Of a stretch of 64,000 nt of DNA, positions 52,001 through 62,405 are shown piece after piece. Made by a program: the position numbers and the translations under genes. The notes under the pieces are model-generated. The model made no database searches and was not told where the DNA came from. It was given only the letters and a program-made list of their open reading frames with translations. Source of the DNA: Chara braunii. Taxonomy: Eukaryota; Streptophyta; Charophyceae; Charales; Characeae. Location of the stretch: assembly GCA_003427395.1 (NCBI GenBank), contig BFEA01000370.1:397042-461041 (forward strand), written 5' to 3'. Each line of letters opens with the position of its first letter. Positions within the stretch are counted from its first letter, which is position 1.

Positions 52001-53028
52001 GGTCCCCGGACCTAGATGAGGACAAGCCATGGTCGAGACTTATCCGAATCCGGGTTCTAGGGGACAACAAAGATGGTTGGTGGGCCTATGAATCATCTAC
52101 TCCCATGTGCCAGCTGCCTTTTGATCCCGCAGAATGGCAATGGGATGGAAACAAACCCCTGCCATTTTGGAAATATACGGTCAAAGACTGTTATAGAAAA
52201 ATACACAAGGCAGTCAACACAACCAACATCATCAAACACAAATGGCAACGGGATACGAGCCTGGACGAAACGGATCTGCAGACTTTTAACCGGTGCACCT
52301 ATGCCCGCCTCATGCCCACATCTCAACAGGCTCTCCAATGGCAAATCATCTATCGCTGTCGGTCGACGTCGGACTGGGTGGTGTCAAGATCGTTGTTAGA
52401 ACAAAGAGGGGAGCTATCGCCTATCTGCTCCTACTGTGGGTCCTCCAACTAACAGCAAATAGCAGATCTAGAACATTGTTTCCTCTACTGCCCAATGGCG
52501 CGACAAATATGGCAGTGGTGGACGGCCGCATGGCACCACCTTACAACTCTGGAGTTCCCATGGGATCACATGACAATTCTGTTTGGTAGCTTTGTCAAAG
52601 TCCCGCCCCTGCAGACCCGTTTCCAACTAAACCTCTCCAAATACACACGGCTGGAAATTTTCATGGTGATATGGTGAGCCCGGTGCTCACACAAACGAAA
52701 ACAACACACCTTTGGCTTCTTCCAAGCAAAACAACACATTATCGAAACCATAAGGACGAATGTCCAAAGAGTTTGGGAACAATTGAAGAAGGAGATAGCA
52801 GAAATAACTGACGCCACACAAAAGTCCCAGCAACTAACCCTATTTCAGGAAATATGGCTGGATCTTGGAAGACGAATCGATGAATTGCACGACGACCAAC
52901 TCCTGCACTGGAAGCCGTGGTGGCAGGATGAATTCCAGTGGAAACGACGTCCTCTCTCCTTCTTCAGCCGCCCAATACCGGGCCAACCGATCACAGGACT
53001 CCACACTATCTGCCAGTCTCCCTCGTAG
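49010..53028 (+). pseudogene. LINE 2 ORF2, 5'-truncated
   Basis: Begins inside the endonuclease: LFKPALHLCDIYRQLHLSKR, NSRIDLFLISQTL, then after a shift SFDHKGIVLGLSF. From 49327 to 50745 one frame has four stops (TGA 49591, TAG 49909, TAA 50026, TGA 50470) and RT motifs LLYKKGDRTEIRNYRLITLF, LFIDFEKAYDHVD and RSLRQEDPIAPLFFVMVM. A shift near 50720 leads to SLFAGDLTVLL, where the catalytic ADD has become AGD. Further shifts follow through GGLDIIDPQDQIKAL (51240) to the C-terminal knuckle (CSYCGSSN, DLEHCFLYC at about 52420-52495) and a tail ending at 53028. It cannot encode active RT. It is nearly the same as the fragment at 57.2-58.2 kb. Confidence 0.85.
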
Positions 53029-53522
53029 GGAACAAACGTCACACCATCCCACCGCTCCCCATTTGGATCGCAAGAGGGTTCACAGGCAGTGGCCCGCCCT
53101 CCCCCAACCCACTCGCCTCCTCCCCCTCTCCCCCTCCAACCTCGTGCTATGCTTGCCCCTACCCCTTCCCCTCCCCCCCCCTCCCGGACACCCCTCCTTC
53201 CCCCACACCCGCACCGCTAAGGCCCCATGTGGTTAAAAAGACTATTGAATGTTGGTGTACACAAACCTCATGACTGCTCTCATGGGACCGGGAGTCTCCC
53301 CTTCTCTCTGCATGCAAATAATTATTAACCGTATTCCTGGAACCTAGTGATGCCCACTGAAGTTGACCTGCAATTGACGTAGGCAACATGCCCTCCCATC
53401 CCCCTTCCCCCATCCTATTGGGACCTGCTTCAGTGATGTATAATCCCCGCAGGTGTTGTGGTGAGTCGACGATCGTTCCTCGTGTTGCTTCCTTGTGCTC
53501 GTTGCCTGGCCAGGACTTCTGT
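53029..53522. other. Probable LINE 2 3' region
   Basis: C-rich (CCCTCCCC) then unassigned. No poly(A) tail could be located, so the 3' limit of LINE 2 is open. Confidence 0.35.
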
Positions 53523-54486
53523 TCAGCGGAGTTGTCGTGATTCCCAGGGGGATGAGGGAGGGGGGGGGGTGCTAAGAGGGGCCATGTCTGGCAGTGCGGG
53601 TGGAAGGCGATGGGTGGACTGTGGGCATAGCTGGGGGGGAGAGGGGGGGAAGGTGCCAAGTGGGGTCGTATCTGGTAGCGGAGGTGGGTGGAGGCGGGTG
53701 AGTGGTAGGGAAGCCAGGGGGAGGGGAGAGGGGGAAAGGGGAGTAGGATTTAGTCCCCTGTCTGGCAGCGATGTGTGGGAGGGCCGGGGAGTCGGTGGGG
53801 AAGGAGGCAGGGTAGGTGGTGATATTGTTGTTGATGGAGCCTGCGCCACTGTTGATATTGATATTGTTGTTGATGAAGCTGACAACGGCGCAGGCGTTGT
53901 AGATAGGAATATACTGTTTGATGTTGAATTTTTCGAAGTTGGCACCGCTGTCGTTGTGAATGTTGTCGTGGATGCAGCTATCTGCAGTGCGGTCGTTGTA
54001 GATGATGACATAGTGGTTGATGTTGTGACTGTTGTGCATGTGATCGGAGAGAACCTTCCTGGAGAAGATGCAGACAACGCCTCCGTCCATTGTTTGATTA
54101 TCACTTGCCCCCGCTCACGGCCTTGTTTGAAGAGCTTGAGACAGTCGTTCCAAAGAGGGTTTGCCCGATGCCAATCAACATACTCATCTAGCTCCTGTGG
54201 CGGCCCCTCCTCGAATGGCAAGATCACTTCCATCATCTACTGCACCGTTTCCTAAGCCCATCTGGCCCCAGATGTCAACCCCCCAGTAACATCTAGCCCA
54301 AGCAGGGGATGGGACGAAAGCAGGGAAGCCATAACCCGGAGTTTCGCTCGCCCTTCCTCCAGCGTAGATAGCCAAGTGTGTGCCGCTCGATGCAGCTCTT
54401 CTTCTACTGGCATCTTGCCCTTGGAGTTCCTGTGGCATACCTTCATCAGCAGCTTCACCGTTTCCACAGTAGTTGAATAAGGTCAC
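53523..54486 (-). pseudogene. Unrecognised minus-strand ORF with Thr/Ser/Pro-rich tail
   Basis: The frame from about 54467 to 53523 holds KLLMKVCHRNSKGKMPVEE, LHRAAHTWLSTLEEGRAKLR, HPLLGLDVTGG, two TAG codons (in RWA*ETVQ*MMEV), then VILPFEEGPPQELDEYVDWH, NPLWNDCLKLFKQGRERGQV, followed by about 150 Thr/Ser/Pro-rich residues. The first half looks like a real folded domain; the tail could be low-complexity. I do not recognise the family. It may be an ORF1 of another retroelement or a host gene copy. It lies downstream (same strand) of the donor-bounded exon at 54541-54735. Confidence 0.4.
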
Positions 54487-54540
54487 TCGAACTCACTCTC
54501 TCGTGTGTCCACCCGTGATTTCAGTGTCAAACCAACTTAC

Positions 54541-54735
54541 CTTGCTGACAACCTCCACGCCGTAATCCTGCGCAAAGACACTCCAGTGCTGGTGAAGACG
54601 AAGCTCATTCGAGCTTCGTTGCCATGATCGCCATCGACGACCACATGGCCTCCCACCATGCTAGTCCCCGCCTCGGCAGCGCTGAGCCCCCTGGAGCAGA
54701 TGCCCATCGAGCCCGTCGGGCAGGAGTGCTCCATG
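54541..54735 (-). other. Possible exon ending in a splice donor
   Basis: Minus-strand open stretch ending CAGCAAG|GTAAGTTGG at about 54541. Two frames are open: one with an ATG (EHSCPTGSMGICSRGLS..), another reading SSNELRLHQHWSVFAQDYGV then EVVSK at the donor, which looks more protein-like. No family recognised. It could be a piece of a host gene with the ORF at 53.5-54.5 kb as a following exon. Confidence 0.3.
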
Positions 54736-55577
54736 CGTTCGCGCCTTCCGCGCTTGTCTGTTTCTTTTTAGACAATTAGAACGTTTCGGTGTCTGTAAGA
54801 GTCCTATTATCTTCTTCCTGTGGGTTTTCGTCCCATAGGTGTTTGCAGGTAGTCCACCTGTCCTTATCAGAGAACTTCACCCATTTTCCTGGCCGCGTGT
54901 GGGGTGGTACAGATCTCAGTAACTTGCTATTCGTTTTTTTCTTTTTTTTAAGGCTTTTTTTTTTTTTTCTTTTTTAAGCCCAACCAATTGAATTGAAGGA
55001 ACTGACCAGCAAAATCAGTTACAGCATGAGAATAGTATAGCAAAATACACCAATGAAAGCCAACTATTGCGCACGCTTCAATTGAGCAAAATCAAACCAT
55101 AGGAATCGATTAAAAGATGCACCGAGAATAACAGGATCGATCCAGTAGCAGCGAGTGTCCAACTCGCACCACAGAACACGCGGCCTCTCCCAATGTGTTT
55201 CGCCTACCCCGCACGTAGTCTCATCAAGAGGATCCTTTCCTACAAACCCAATCGCTCAAAGCATGGAGGTTAATCCTACAGCCTACCTCCTTATATAGTA
55301 CAGCATCCAACTCCTACCTTCGGCCAAGCGTCAATACAAGCAATCCTCTGCCACAAAGGAATGGATAAATGAAAATCAACCCGGAGACCCCGAGAGTGAT
55401 GACTAAGCCACAGTGATCTCGATCGTCCATGGAGCACGTTCGATCCCAAATCCACGGTCGGCCCCATATCTTCGTAGACGTGCACACATGGAAGCACGAG
55501 AACACAAGACAGTATAGTTCCCAACACACGAAGGAGAAGTTAAGCATGTCGTTGCACAGCGAAGCACTGCAATCGCA
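54736..55577. other. Unassigned, with poly(T) at 54947-54976
   Basis: A T-rich run with C/A interruptions, followed by about 600 bases without recognisable genes or shared repeats. Confidence 0.35.
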
Positions 55578-55810
55578 ATGACCCCTTTGCAGGCGCCGTC
55601 ACCACTGCAGCTGGAGATGCCAGCAACCGTCGAGCAGACGATCGACAAATCAACGAGGTCGTGTATCCGCTCAGAGGGGAATGAGGTATCCTTTGATCTC
55701 ATTCCAGATTGCATCCCGTTCCGGCTGATTAGCGATCATCAAGCTGTTGAGATTAAGAGAGCGGATATGCAGGTCCGCTTGGGACAGTTTTTTGGCCCAA
55801 GGCGGAGGTT
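55578..55810 (+). other. Short open frame of unknown nature
   Basis: About 78 codons: SPLQLEMPATVEQTIDKS, NEVSFDLIPDCIPFRLISD, EIKRADMQVRLGQFF, before it runs into the G57 tract. The CIPFRLISD word loosely resembles CVPFRLVPG in the inter-ORF part of LINE 1 (6.69 kb). Not enough to assign. Confidence 0.25.
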
Positions 55811-55815
55811 TTCAT

Positions 55816-55872
<57 letters not shown>
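55816..55872. repeat. Homopolymer G57
   Basis: 57 consecutive G. On the minus strand it is polyC, coding polyproline at the end of the LINE ORF1-like region, as in LINE 1 at 6149-6195. Confidence 0.9.
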
Positions 55873-56767
55873 CTCGGGTAGGGCCCCTGGGGGGGATGGG
55901 GGGTGGGAGGGTGGTTTGTGAAGGTCTGAGAGTGTAATGCTTGTGGTGACTGGCTCTGCGTCGCCGTTTGTAATGTGTCCAAAAACAGAGGGTGTTGATC
56001 TTCCATTCAGACTCTGTTGCGTTGTTACCTTATGTCTGGGAGGTTATCTAGAGACTGATCACATCTGGGGGGTCGTCCCATGCGTTGTCAGCCTCCAAGA
56101 ATGAGTTTTCCAAGAGAGCCTGCATGAAAGTCAGAATCTGTGGGATACGCCACGCAAAGTTGGCCTTGAGACTTATTGTTGACATCCCACGGAGTTGGCT
56201 GTGTGACAGCCATACTAGGGATGAGTCATTTGATTTGGTCGCCTGCTAGACATAGTCAAAGAGAATGATGCCCAGATTTATCCCCGGGGGGAAGGGGTGG
56301 TCTGATCGCAGGGCCAGTCCCATAGCCGCTTTGTCTGAATTTTCTTTCAGAAGTAGCTTGGCCAATCGGACCACTTCCAGTTTCCCATAGGTCCCTCTCC
56401 ACCCTTCCATTGTCAGGCCCACGAAAGTGTTGCCACCCTTTGTGCTCTGTTGACTGCATTCCGCTAGGTAGCCCTTCATTCTCATCCCCAAGTGCCAGTT
56501 TCCTGTGCGGGGTTCCTTCCTCAGTGGGAGAATGAGTACTCCCAGTACTTGCTCATAGGACTGGGGGTTCGGGCGGAAGCAGATGGGCGAATGAGTTCTC
56601 GTAATTTGCCTCTTGTGGCTGGTCTGCTTATGAGACCCGCCTCTTCTGGGCGAGACCCTGCAAGGATAAGCACCGATGTGTTTTGCAGTAGCTGGAGATT
56701 TTGTGAGGCTTCTGACTCCCTGCCTGTCTCTCCATCCGGAGTAGAGTCCTCTGATGCGGACGTACAT
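55873..56767 (-). pseudogene. LINE ORF1-like protein fragment
   Basis: On the minus strand 56767-56246 is open (SPICFRPNPQSYEQVLGVLI, GNTFVGLTMEGWRGTYGKLE, RLAKLLLKENSDKAAMGLAL, RSDHPFPPGINLGIILFDYV). After a stop it continues SSLVWLSHSQLRGMSTISLK, FAWRIPQILTFMQALLEN. A proline-rich stretch into polyC follows. The WRIPQ..FMQALLEN segment parallels LRVPLGALFSMKSAVEG of LINE 1 ORF1, and both proteins end in a polyC tract. The stops and the lack of a matching ORF2 downstream on this strand make it a fragment. Confidence 0.45.
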
Positions 56768-57159
56768 GATCGGCCTTCTGTTTCTGATAGCAGGTCGATC
56801 ACTTAAGTGGATAGGACTCCATCCTGATTGTCATGATTCGTTGGTCGCACTGGGGCTATGTGCAGCCCCGGGTTCAGAAGGTGTGTCGGGAGCTGCAATT
56901 CCCATGGGACAGGGGTGGTGGCCAACGCGGTGTGGTTGTTGTCCGTGTGGAGCACAACAGCCATTTCTTGAACGAGAACATGTGGCCAGTACTGATCGTC
57001 GAAAATGAAGGCAAGACCTGTGTCCTCCATTCGGGGGACTACCAGAGACCTTTCTGCCTGCGCTTGGGGTACGACGGACCAGACTTTGTCTATTATCAAC
57101 CTTATGGTCATTACCTTATGGTCAGTATGATTTGCTGGCCGACTTGATGCCAATCCACC
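56768..57159. other. Unassigned between LINE fragments
   Basis: Open frames of just over 100 codons on both strands (plus 56833-57147, minus 56803-57153). Neither has a motif. At least one must be a shadow. Confidence 0.3.
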
Positions 57160-58160
57160 TCACTTGGGGCTTTGTAGTTGCCAACCACCCCCCAGATCCG
57201 TTTGTTCTTAAGGATATATTTGTGAATTTTCTCCCAATGCAACGGAGGGATCCGATCGTGGAGGGAAATTGAATCAGGGGATAGGGTTTTAAGGAGAATA
57301 GTCTACCATCTCCTTTAATTGTTTCTGCACCTTCCTATTGGACCACGTCAGATGTAGATTGTCATGGGGATGTGACTCGATTCGGTTGGGACCACCCAGT
57401 CTCCTTTGTGGAGGCATGGGCCTTGTTTGAGGATGCGCAACCAGGCTAAGGGAACAACGTCATAAAGTTGCTGCAGTTTCTCTTTGTACTTTTAAGCTGG
57501 GACCGTAGTTGCATTGCGGTTTTCCATGTGTTCAGTCTGATGTCCCACAGGTCTCTAATTGCAAAAATCCCTTTCTTTACACAGGACAACCAGTGTAATT
57601 CTTGTCGGATGGAAAATGGTTGTGGGGGTTCCCCAACCAAGGTTGTCTCCAGACTTCGTGCCATCTGATCGGGTACACAGTTTGTTTGGTCCTATGTCTC
57701 TTTACAAGGTCAGGAGCGAGGTCCACAAAGGGTCATTTGCCAAGTCCATCTTTGCAGCCTTCGTATTTGAGTGGTGTGCTCCCCTCCTTGGGACTGTTGG
57801 GATGGACCAGGCCGGGTTCGTGAACCACTGAAGGGGATGGATTGATTTGTTCACTGGCATCGAAGGGGCGAGCTTCGTTATTTGAATGTGAGCTAGCGGG
57901 ACCCATGGGATATCATCTACCATAAGTAACCGGATGATGATTTTAAAGATAAGAGCTTTGATCTGGTCCCAAGGATCAATGATCGCAAGCCGCGCTTTGC
58001 TCCTTGGTTGAGCTACTTGGGCCCATGCCACCCTTTTGATGCATTTCCTGTGTTCCTGGTCGTTTGTCCACAGGTATGCTGCTATCGCCTCCGTGAGCTG
58101 CGTTAGTTGTTTGGGCTGAACTCTTCCTCTTCTGTTGGCCTTCGAGGTCATTCCATGTCA
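57160..58160 (-). pseudogene. LINE 3 ORF2 fragment, inverted near-copy of LINE 2
   Basis: On the minus strand PKQLTQLTEAIAAYLWTND, HRKCIKRVAWAQVAQPRSKA, DPWDQIKALIFKII and DIPWVPLAHIQITKLAPS match LINE 2 at 51130-51410 almost residue for residue. The nucleotide match continues to CCCCATGACAATCTACA (LINE 2 at about 51900-51916), after which the two diverge. This copy keeps the GTGGACAAACGACCAGG codon where LINE 2 has a TAG. RT core and endonuclease are missing (5'-truncated at about 58160). Confidence 0.8.
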
Positions 58161-58429
58161 TGGGGCCGTTACTTGGTCAATTCAATTAGGGTTTTGACTA
58201 GGACTAGGGAGGTGGTCGAGTTCCTTGCTCTGATGTAATTCCGTGGGGAAGAATTCGACCATCCAGGGGCCTGGGCTAATCCTTCCTCCTTCTTGGGGAA
58301 GCAATCAATGCTCAACCCTTAATCTCAATCTTCATCTTGCTGTACAGGGAAGTTGTCTCTATGGGAGCAGTGGTGAAGGCTCTTCTTGCCATAATGGGAA
58401 GAGGTGTGTGTCTGTGTTGTATTCCATAT
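58161..58429. other. Unassigned
   Basis: No gene recognised between the LINE 3 truncation and the next retroposon tail. Confidence 0.3.
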
Positions 58430-58482
58430 GATAGTATGAGCCTTGGGCACTAGGCCCCTGTTTTGTAAAAAAAAAGGACTCT
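58430..58482 (+). mobile_element. Short poly(A) retroposon family C, tail only
   Basis: GAGCCTTGGGCACTAGGCCC then A9 (58468-58476): the last 40 bases of the family seen at 14.1 and 36.9 kb. Confidence 0.5.
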
Positions 58483-59297
58483 CACAGACACAGACATTTC
58501 TAACCTACTGCAGTAAAAATACTTTTTTTTTTTTTCTTCTTATAAAAGCCCAGGGTGTTGTAGAGACCAAGGACCAGACCCATGGTGATTGCTGGTAGTG
58601 GCAGCCAATGGTTGTCCTGACAGGATAGGCCACCTACCCTACCCATCCCCATGTTAATACTCCCAACGCACCCCCTGTCCCTTCTATCCTACCTCAGTGT
58701 GAACAACACTCATGACCATCACCCTACCAGTATTAAGGGCAACTTGGACCAGACAGTAGTGACAAGCACGAGGGCTGGGCCAACCTCCCAACCCTAATGG
58801 AAGAGGAAGCGGACGAACCTTGCCATACAAGAACTTCGGACGCCAGGCTCATGCAATCTTCTACAGGCCCAATTCAGAGAGTCTACCCAGCAGGATTACC
58901 TAAGCAAGGCAGGTCAGCGCCCGTGGACACATCCTACCGTCCTTCCCCTAGCTTACCCAAGGCTAGGCGGAACTCAGACTAGCCGGAACGACTTATATCC
59001 CTACCCTGCCCTAGAGCTAAGCCATGTATGCGTAGACCCCGTCATATACCTAATAGACCCCCCCAGCCCGGTATTATAGTTGTGTGTATATGTGCGTGGC
59101 CACTGGCCAGAGGCTATGTATGTTTTGTATGGGCCCATAGGGCAATGTTTTTGTGTCTGCCCGAAGGCTATGCGTGCTCTGTGTAACTGAATAGCGAGAT
59201 ATGTGTGCCCTAAGGCCAGATATGTGCAGTACTATGTAGAGGGAACTATGTGTTCGTTGAAGAGATGACGGGCCATCTGGACAAGAACCCCCCCCCA
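58483..59297. other. Unassigned
   Basis: A T-rich run at 58521-58533, then no convincing coding. Word repeats such as GGCTATG(T/C)(A/G)TG occur around 59105-59200. Confidence 0.3.
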
Positions 59298-59690
59298 AAG
59301 TCCCAAGCTAGACTTTAACCCGTGATCTATGACATGTGACGTGAAGACTCTACCATTTGAGCGACAATCACAAACGACCCCTATGTGTGATATGCGAGAC
59401 TGGGGAGATCAACAGAACAACGACGAGCAACAACCACAAGCAACCCACGCAGTATCAAGACCCGACATACAACACCATGGACAACCCCTTGGGTGGTGCG
59501 CAGGCAGTGTCTGTATAAGCTTACCGTGAGTGAGCCCAAGGGGGTGTATGTCCATCCGTGCGTCATTCTAACGCCCTGCCGGTTTCCATGGGCAAGGCTG
59601 CAATTGAGTTTTGAACACACAACCTTGTACCACGATGCGCATTTCCAACCGGTGCTCTAACCACTGAGCTACATCAACTGGACAATAGCA
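59298..59690 (-). mobile_element. tRNA-derived SINE, third type, with a second tRNA-like unit
   Basis: On the minus strand the head GATGTAGCTCAGTGGTTAGAGC (cut here: A box TAGCTCAGTGGTTAGAGC, about 59656-59674) is followed after 34 bases by TGTGTTCAAAACTC (worn B box). At the far end a second tRNA-like pair, TCGCTCAAATGGTAGAGTC (about 59346-59364) and CGGGTTAAAGTCTAG, lies at 59308-59366. Both could be pol III promoters. Neither is an intact tRNA gene. No other copy is present in the window, so the SINE label is inferred from the boxes. Confidence 0.5.
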
Positions 59691-59889
59691 AAAATACATT
59701 AAGGACAACTAGACAGGAGACCAGTTCAATGGTTGAAGATTAGACAGCCTAGGTGGCTGAGAGGTGCTATGTCAGTTCTCTTAGTCACAGTTGGCAAAGC
59801 CAAGCTGAGTAAGGTTTCCAGATTTCGGGTGTAAACTGATTGTCAAAGAGTTGTAATTTTTCAGTGTTTTATGTCATTGCTTCGAGCAC

Positions 59890-60006
59890 TGTCTCCGGGT
59901 AGACTGTGAGGACCCCGACCTCAAATGCTTATTATAAGGGGCGTTGGGCCCAGTTCCCGACACGTGTCCCTCGCCACGAATAAAATGGAGCCAAAAAAAA
60001 AAAAAA
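59890..60006 (+). mobile_element. Short poly(A) retroposon, families C and B joined
   Basis: GTAGACTGTGAGGACCCCGA, TTATAAGGGGCGTTGGGCCC, AGTTCCCGACACGTGTCCCT and CGCCACGAATAAAATGGAGCC then A14. The second half is the complement of the family B signature, so this copy shows the two modules in one unit with a poly(A) tail. Confidence 0.65.
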
Positions 60007-60040
60007 GGCATTTCAAGCTCTAAACTACTAGCAGTGTATC

Positions 60041-60120
60041 TACTCATGTTCTACCAGAAGATTCATGCTCGTTTTGCGCATTTGGTCAGTAGTGGAGCAA
60101 GGCCATCGATCTCCACAACT
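60041..60120. repeat. Foldback family F, single worn arm
   Basis: TATCTACTCATGTTCTACCAGAAGATTCATGCTCGTTTTG (20-base pieces match the arms at 17.5 kb at most positions), followed by TAGTGGAGCAAGGCC, which also follows the 17.5-kb copy at 17704. The opposite arm is missing. Confidence 0.5.
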
Positions 60121-60902
60121 CTCGTGGCAAAGGTAAGTACGCTCTTTCTTCTTTCTTTTTCCGAAAATCAATGCGTACGTTTTTCTTTTCATTAGTATGC
60201 CCTGCCAACGAGGCAGGGCAGTCCGTTCTAGATTTCATTACCTGGGCGTAGTAAACAGCAGAATGCTTCGGTACTGTATTTCAGGGAAAATGCAGTAGAA
60301 GAGAAAAAAAAACAAAAGCGAAACGACCCAGACCCAAATCGCCCGCCTACACCCATATCGCCTGCCCCCAGTTTGCAACAGGAAAAAAGTCTATCCCTCA
60401 AAAGGGAAACAATGGACGGCGGCCTATACTAAATTGGAACGACCTTGACAAGCTAACCTGCCCAACGACCGATCTTAGGGACGATTGCGACCGGACCCTA
60501 TTTTCTGTTGTCAGAGACCCCAAACGAACCCGTCCTAGCGAAGTTGTACTGCACGACCTTACCGAAAATAGAAAGAGAATGAAATGACGAAAATGAAGTC
60601 CACACAAGCGCAGCCTCCTGGCTGCAAATTTTTTGTACCACCCCAGGTCGAATGAATATGGACCTGAAGGGCAGACCGATTCCGCTACCGCGTTAACGGC
60701 CGCACCAACCAGTAGGTACTGGTTGTTAAAAAAAAAAAAAAAAAAATGTCAGACCCCCTTGGATGTATCTGGTGCAAGGAACAGAACAATGCTGGTTTGC
60801 TCTTATACTCCCTTGCGAGTTTAATGTCATTGAACTCTCTTTGGTCCATCACGTTCAAACGACCAGTTCACATGAGCCCAAGTTGATGGAGCTACTTTCC
60901 AC
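60121..60902. other. Unassigned
   Basis: An A18 run at about 60729-60746. No gene recognised. Confidence 0.3.
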
Positions 60903-61010
60903 TTTTTTTTTTTTTTTTTTTGGGGGGGGGGAGAAACAAGGCTCCAATCTATTCGTGGGGAGCGGCACGTGCTGGGAACCGGGCCCAACGTCCCATATGG
61001 AAATTTACAT
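60903..61010 (-). mobile_element. SINE-like poly(A) retroposon family B, short copy
   Basis: T19 then G-run, CCAATCTATTCGTGGGGAGC and GGGAACCGGGCCCAACGTCC. Its sequence is the complement of the second half of the 59.9-kb copy, so orientation is minus here and plus there. Confidence 0.6.
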
Positions 61011-61301
61011 AGAATTTTGAGAGTTTAAGATACCGGGGCCATTACCCGGTTGTGGCTAAGAAAAAATTGAGTTGCTTAGAAAATCACTACGACAATCTTC
61101 AGAAAAAGGCAAAATTCAAAAAACGACTCAGAACCTCCCAACAATCCTCTTTACCTTACTCCGGCAAGACTTACTGCAACAGAGCCACCATCTCCGCTGC
61201 TTCTGTACCCTATTTCCATCCTACAAGCTAACCCCCTCACTAGTAGGACGCTTGATATCCAACCATCTACTTATTCCGCTCACCTCTATTTTGAGAAAAA
61301 A

Positions 61302-62405
61302 TTAAGAAGACCTCCCCTTGCCAGCATTAATTGCCCCGGAAACCAAGGGATTAACCGAGCAGGGACACCCTTTAATGATAGGTGAAAATTTAGAAAATAT
61401 GAAAAAATGTGCAACCCCTGGAACAATCAACCCAAAAGATCCTGCCTCCGTCATCGAAAGGAAAAAACTTAATTTGTTCCAGGTGGAGTTAGTAGCAAGT
61501 GGCCGATATCCACCAAAATACTTGGCGCCAATTGCATCCACCCTAACTCCATCCTCGTAAAGAATGCCAAAGGACTGCTTCTCAGCAGGGGTGAGCACCG
61601 TCATCACCTGAAATTCCTTACCCCCATAAAAACTCCAGTCTCCGTCCTCAAAAGGGTGAACTAGCGCTACCCAACGCCAATCACGCCAGAGCTCGCCCTC
61701 ATTAGTCGGTACCCATCGGACAGCCTAAACTACCCAACACCAATCGCATATAATAAGAGTTCCCCCTAGCCGGTACCCATCAAGCAACCCTATTCCATCC
61801 CCCTCTTCGTCCTTGCAAAAAATAATTTTATGCCCCTTCCCCCTACTTCAAAACAGATCCCCCAAAACGCTACAAGATGCTTCACTTGACTATCCCATGA
61901 GACCCTTATTAAGACTCTGACGAAAGAATATGACAAGTTCAGGAAAACAAGCAACCTCAGAAATAGACAACCAGAACAATCCTGCCTCCGTCATCGAAAG
62001 GAAGAACCTCATTCGTCCTCCCAAACTCCGTCCTCATAAAGAGTCCAGAGAACCTCCTCTCAGCAGGGGGTGGGCACCATTATCACCATGCAATTCCTTG
62101 CCCCACAAGAATTCCAGTCTCCGTCCTCAAGGGGGTGAAACAACACTAGCCAACACCAATCGTGCCAAAAATCACCCTCATCAGCCAGTACCCATTGGGC
62201 AGCCTAAACTACCCAACGCCAATTGCATCTGATAACAGTTCCCCCTAGCCGGTATCCGTTAAAAAACCCTATTTCATCCCCTCTTCATCCTTGCGAAGAA
62301 TCATTTGATGCCCTTTGCCCCCTACTTCAAAACAAATCCCCCAAGAACCTACAAGATGCTCTAGTTGACCACCCCATGGGTCCTTGTTCAAAATTCTGAC
62401 GAAAC
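61302..62405. repeat. Tandem duplication, period about 540 bp, with worn minus-strand ORF
   Basis: ATCCTGCCTCCGTCATCGAA at about 61439 recurs at 61979. The order of blocks (CTCAGCAGGGG, CCAGTCTCCGTCCTCAA, CAGCCTAAACTACCCAAC, GTTCCCCCTAGCCGGTA, CCCCTACTTCAAAACA) is kept through both units at roughly 80 percent identity. On the minus strand the first unit is open from about 61720 to 61302 (ELWRDWRWVALVHPFEDGDW, SFYGGKEFQVMTVLTPAEKQ, EDGVRVDAIGAKYFGGYRP); the second unit has stops. It may be a duplicated exon of a gene, or a retroelement part. Function not recognised. Confidence 0.55.

Noticed and set aside
53159-53659. Proline-rich minus ORF at 53.2-53.7 kb as a gene
   Set aside because: Composition-driven frame over C-rich DNA that overlaps a better candidate frame.
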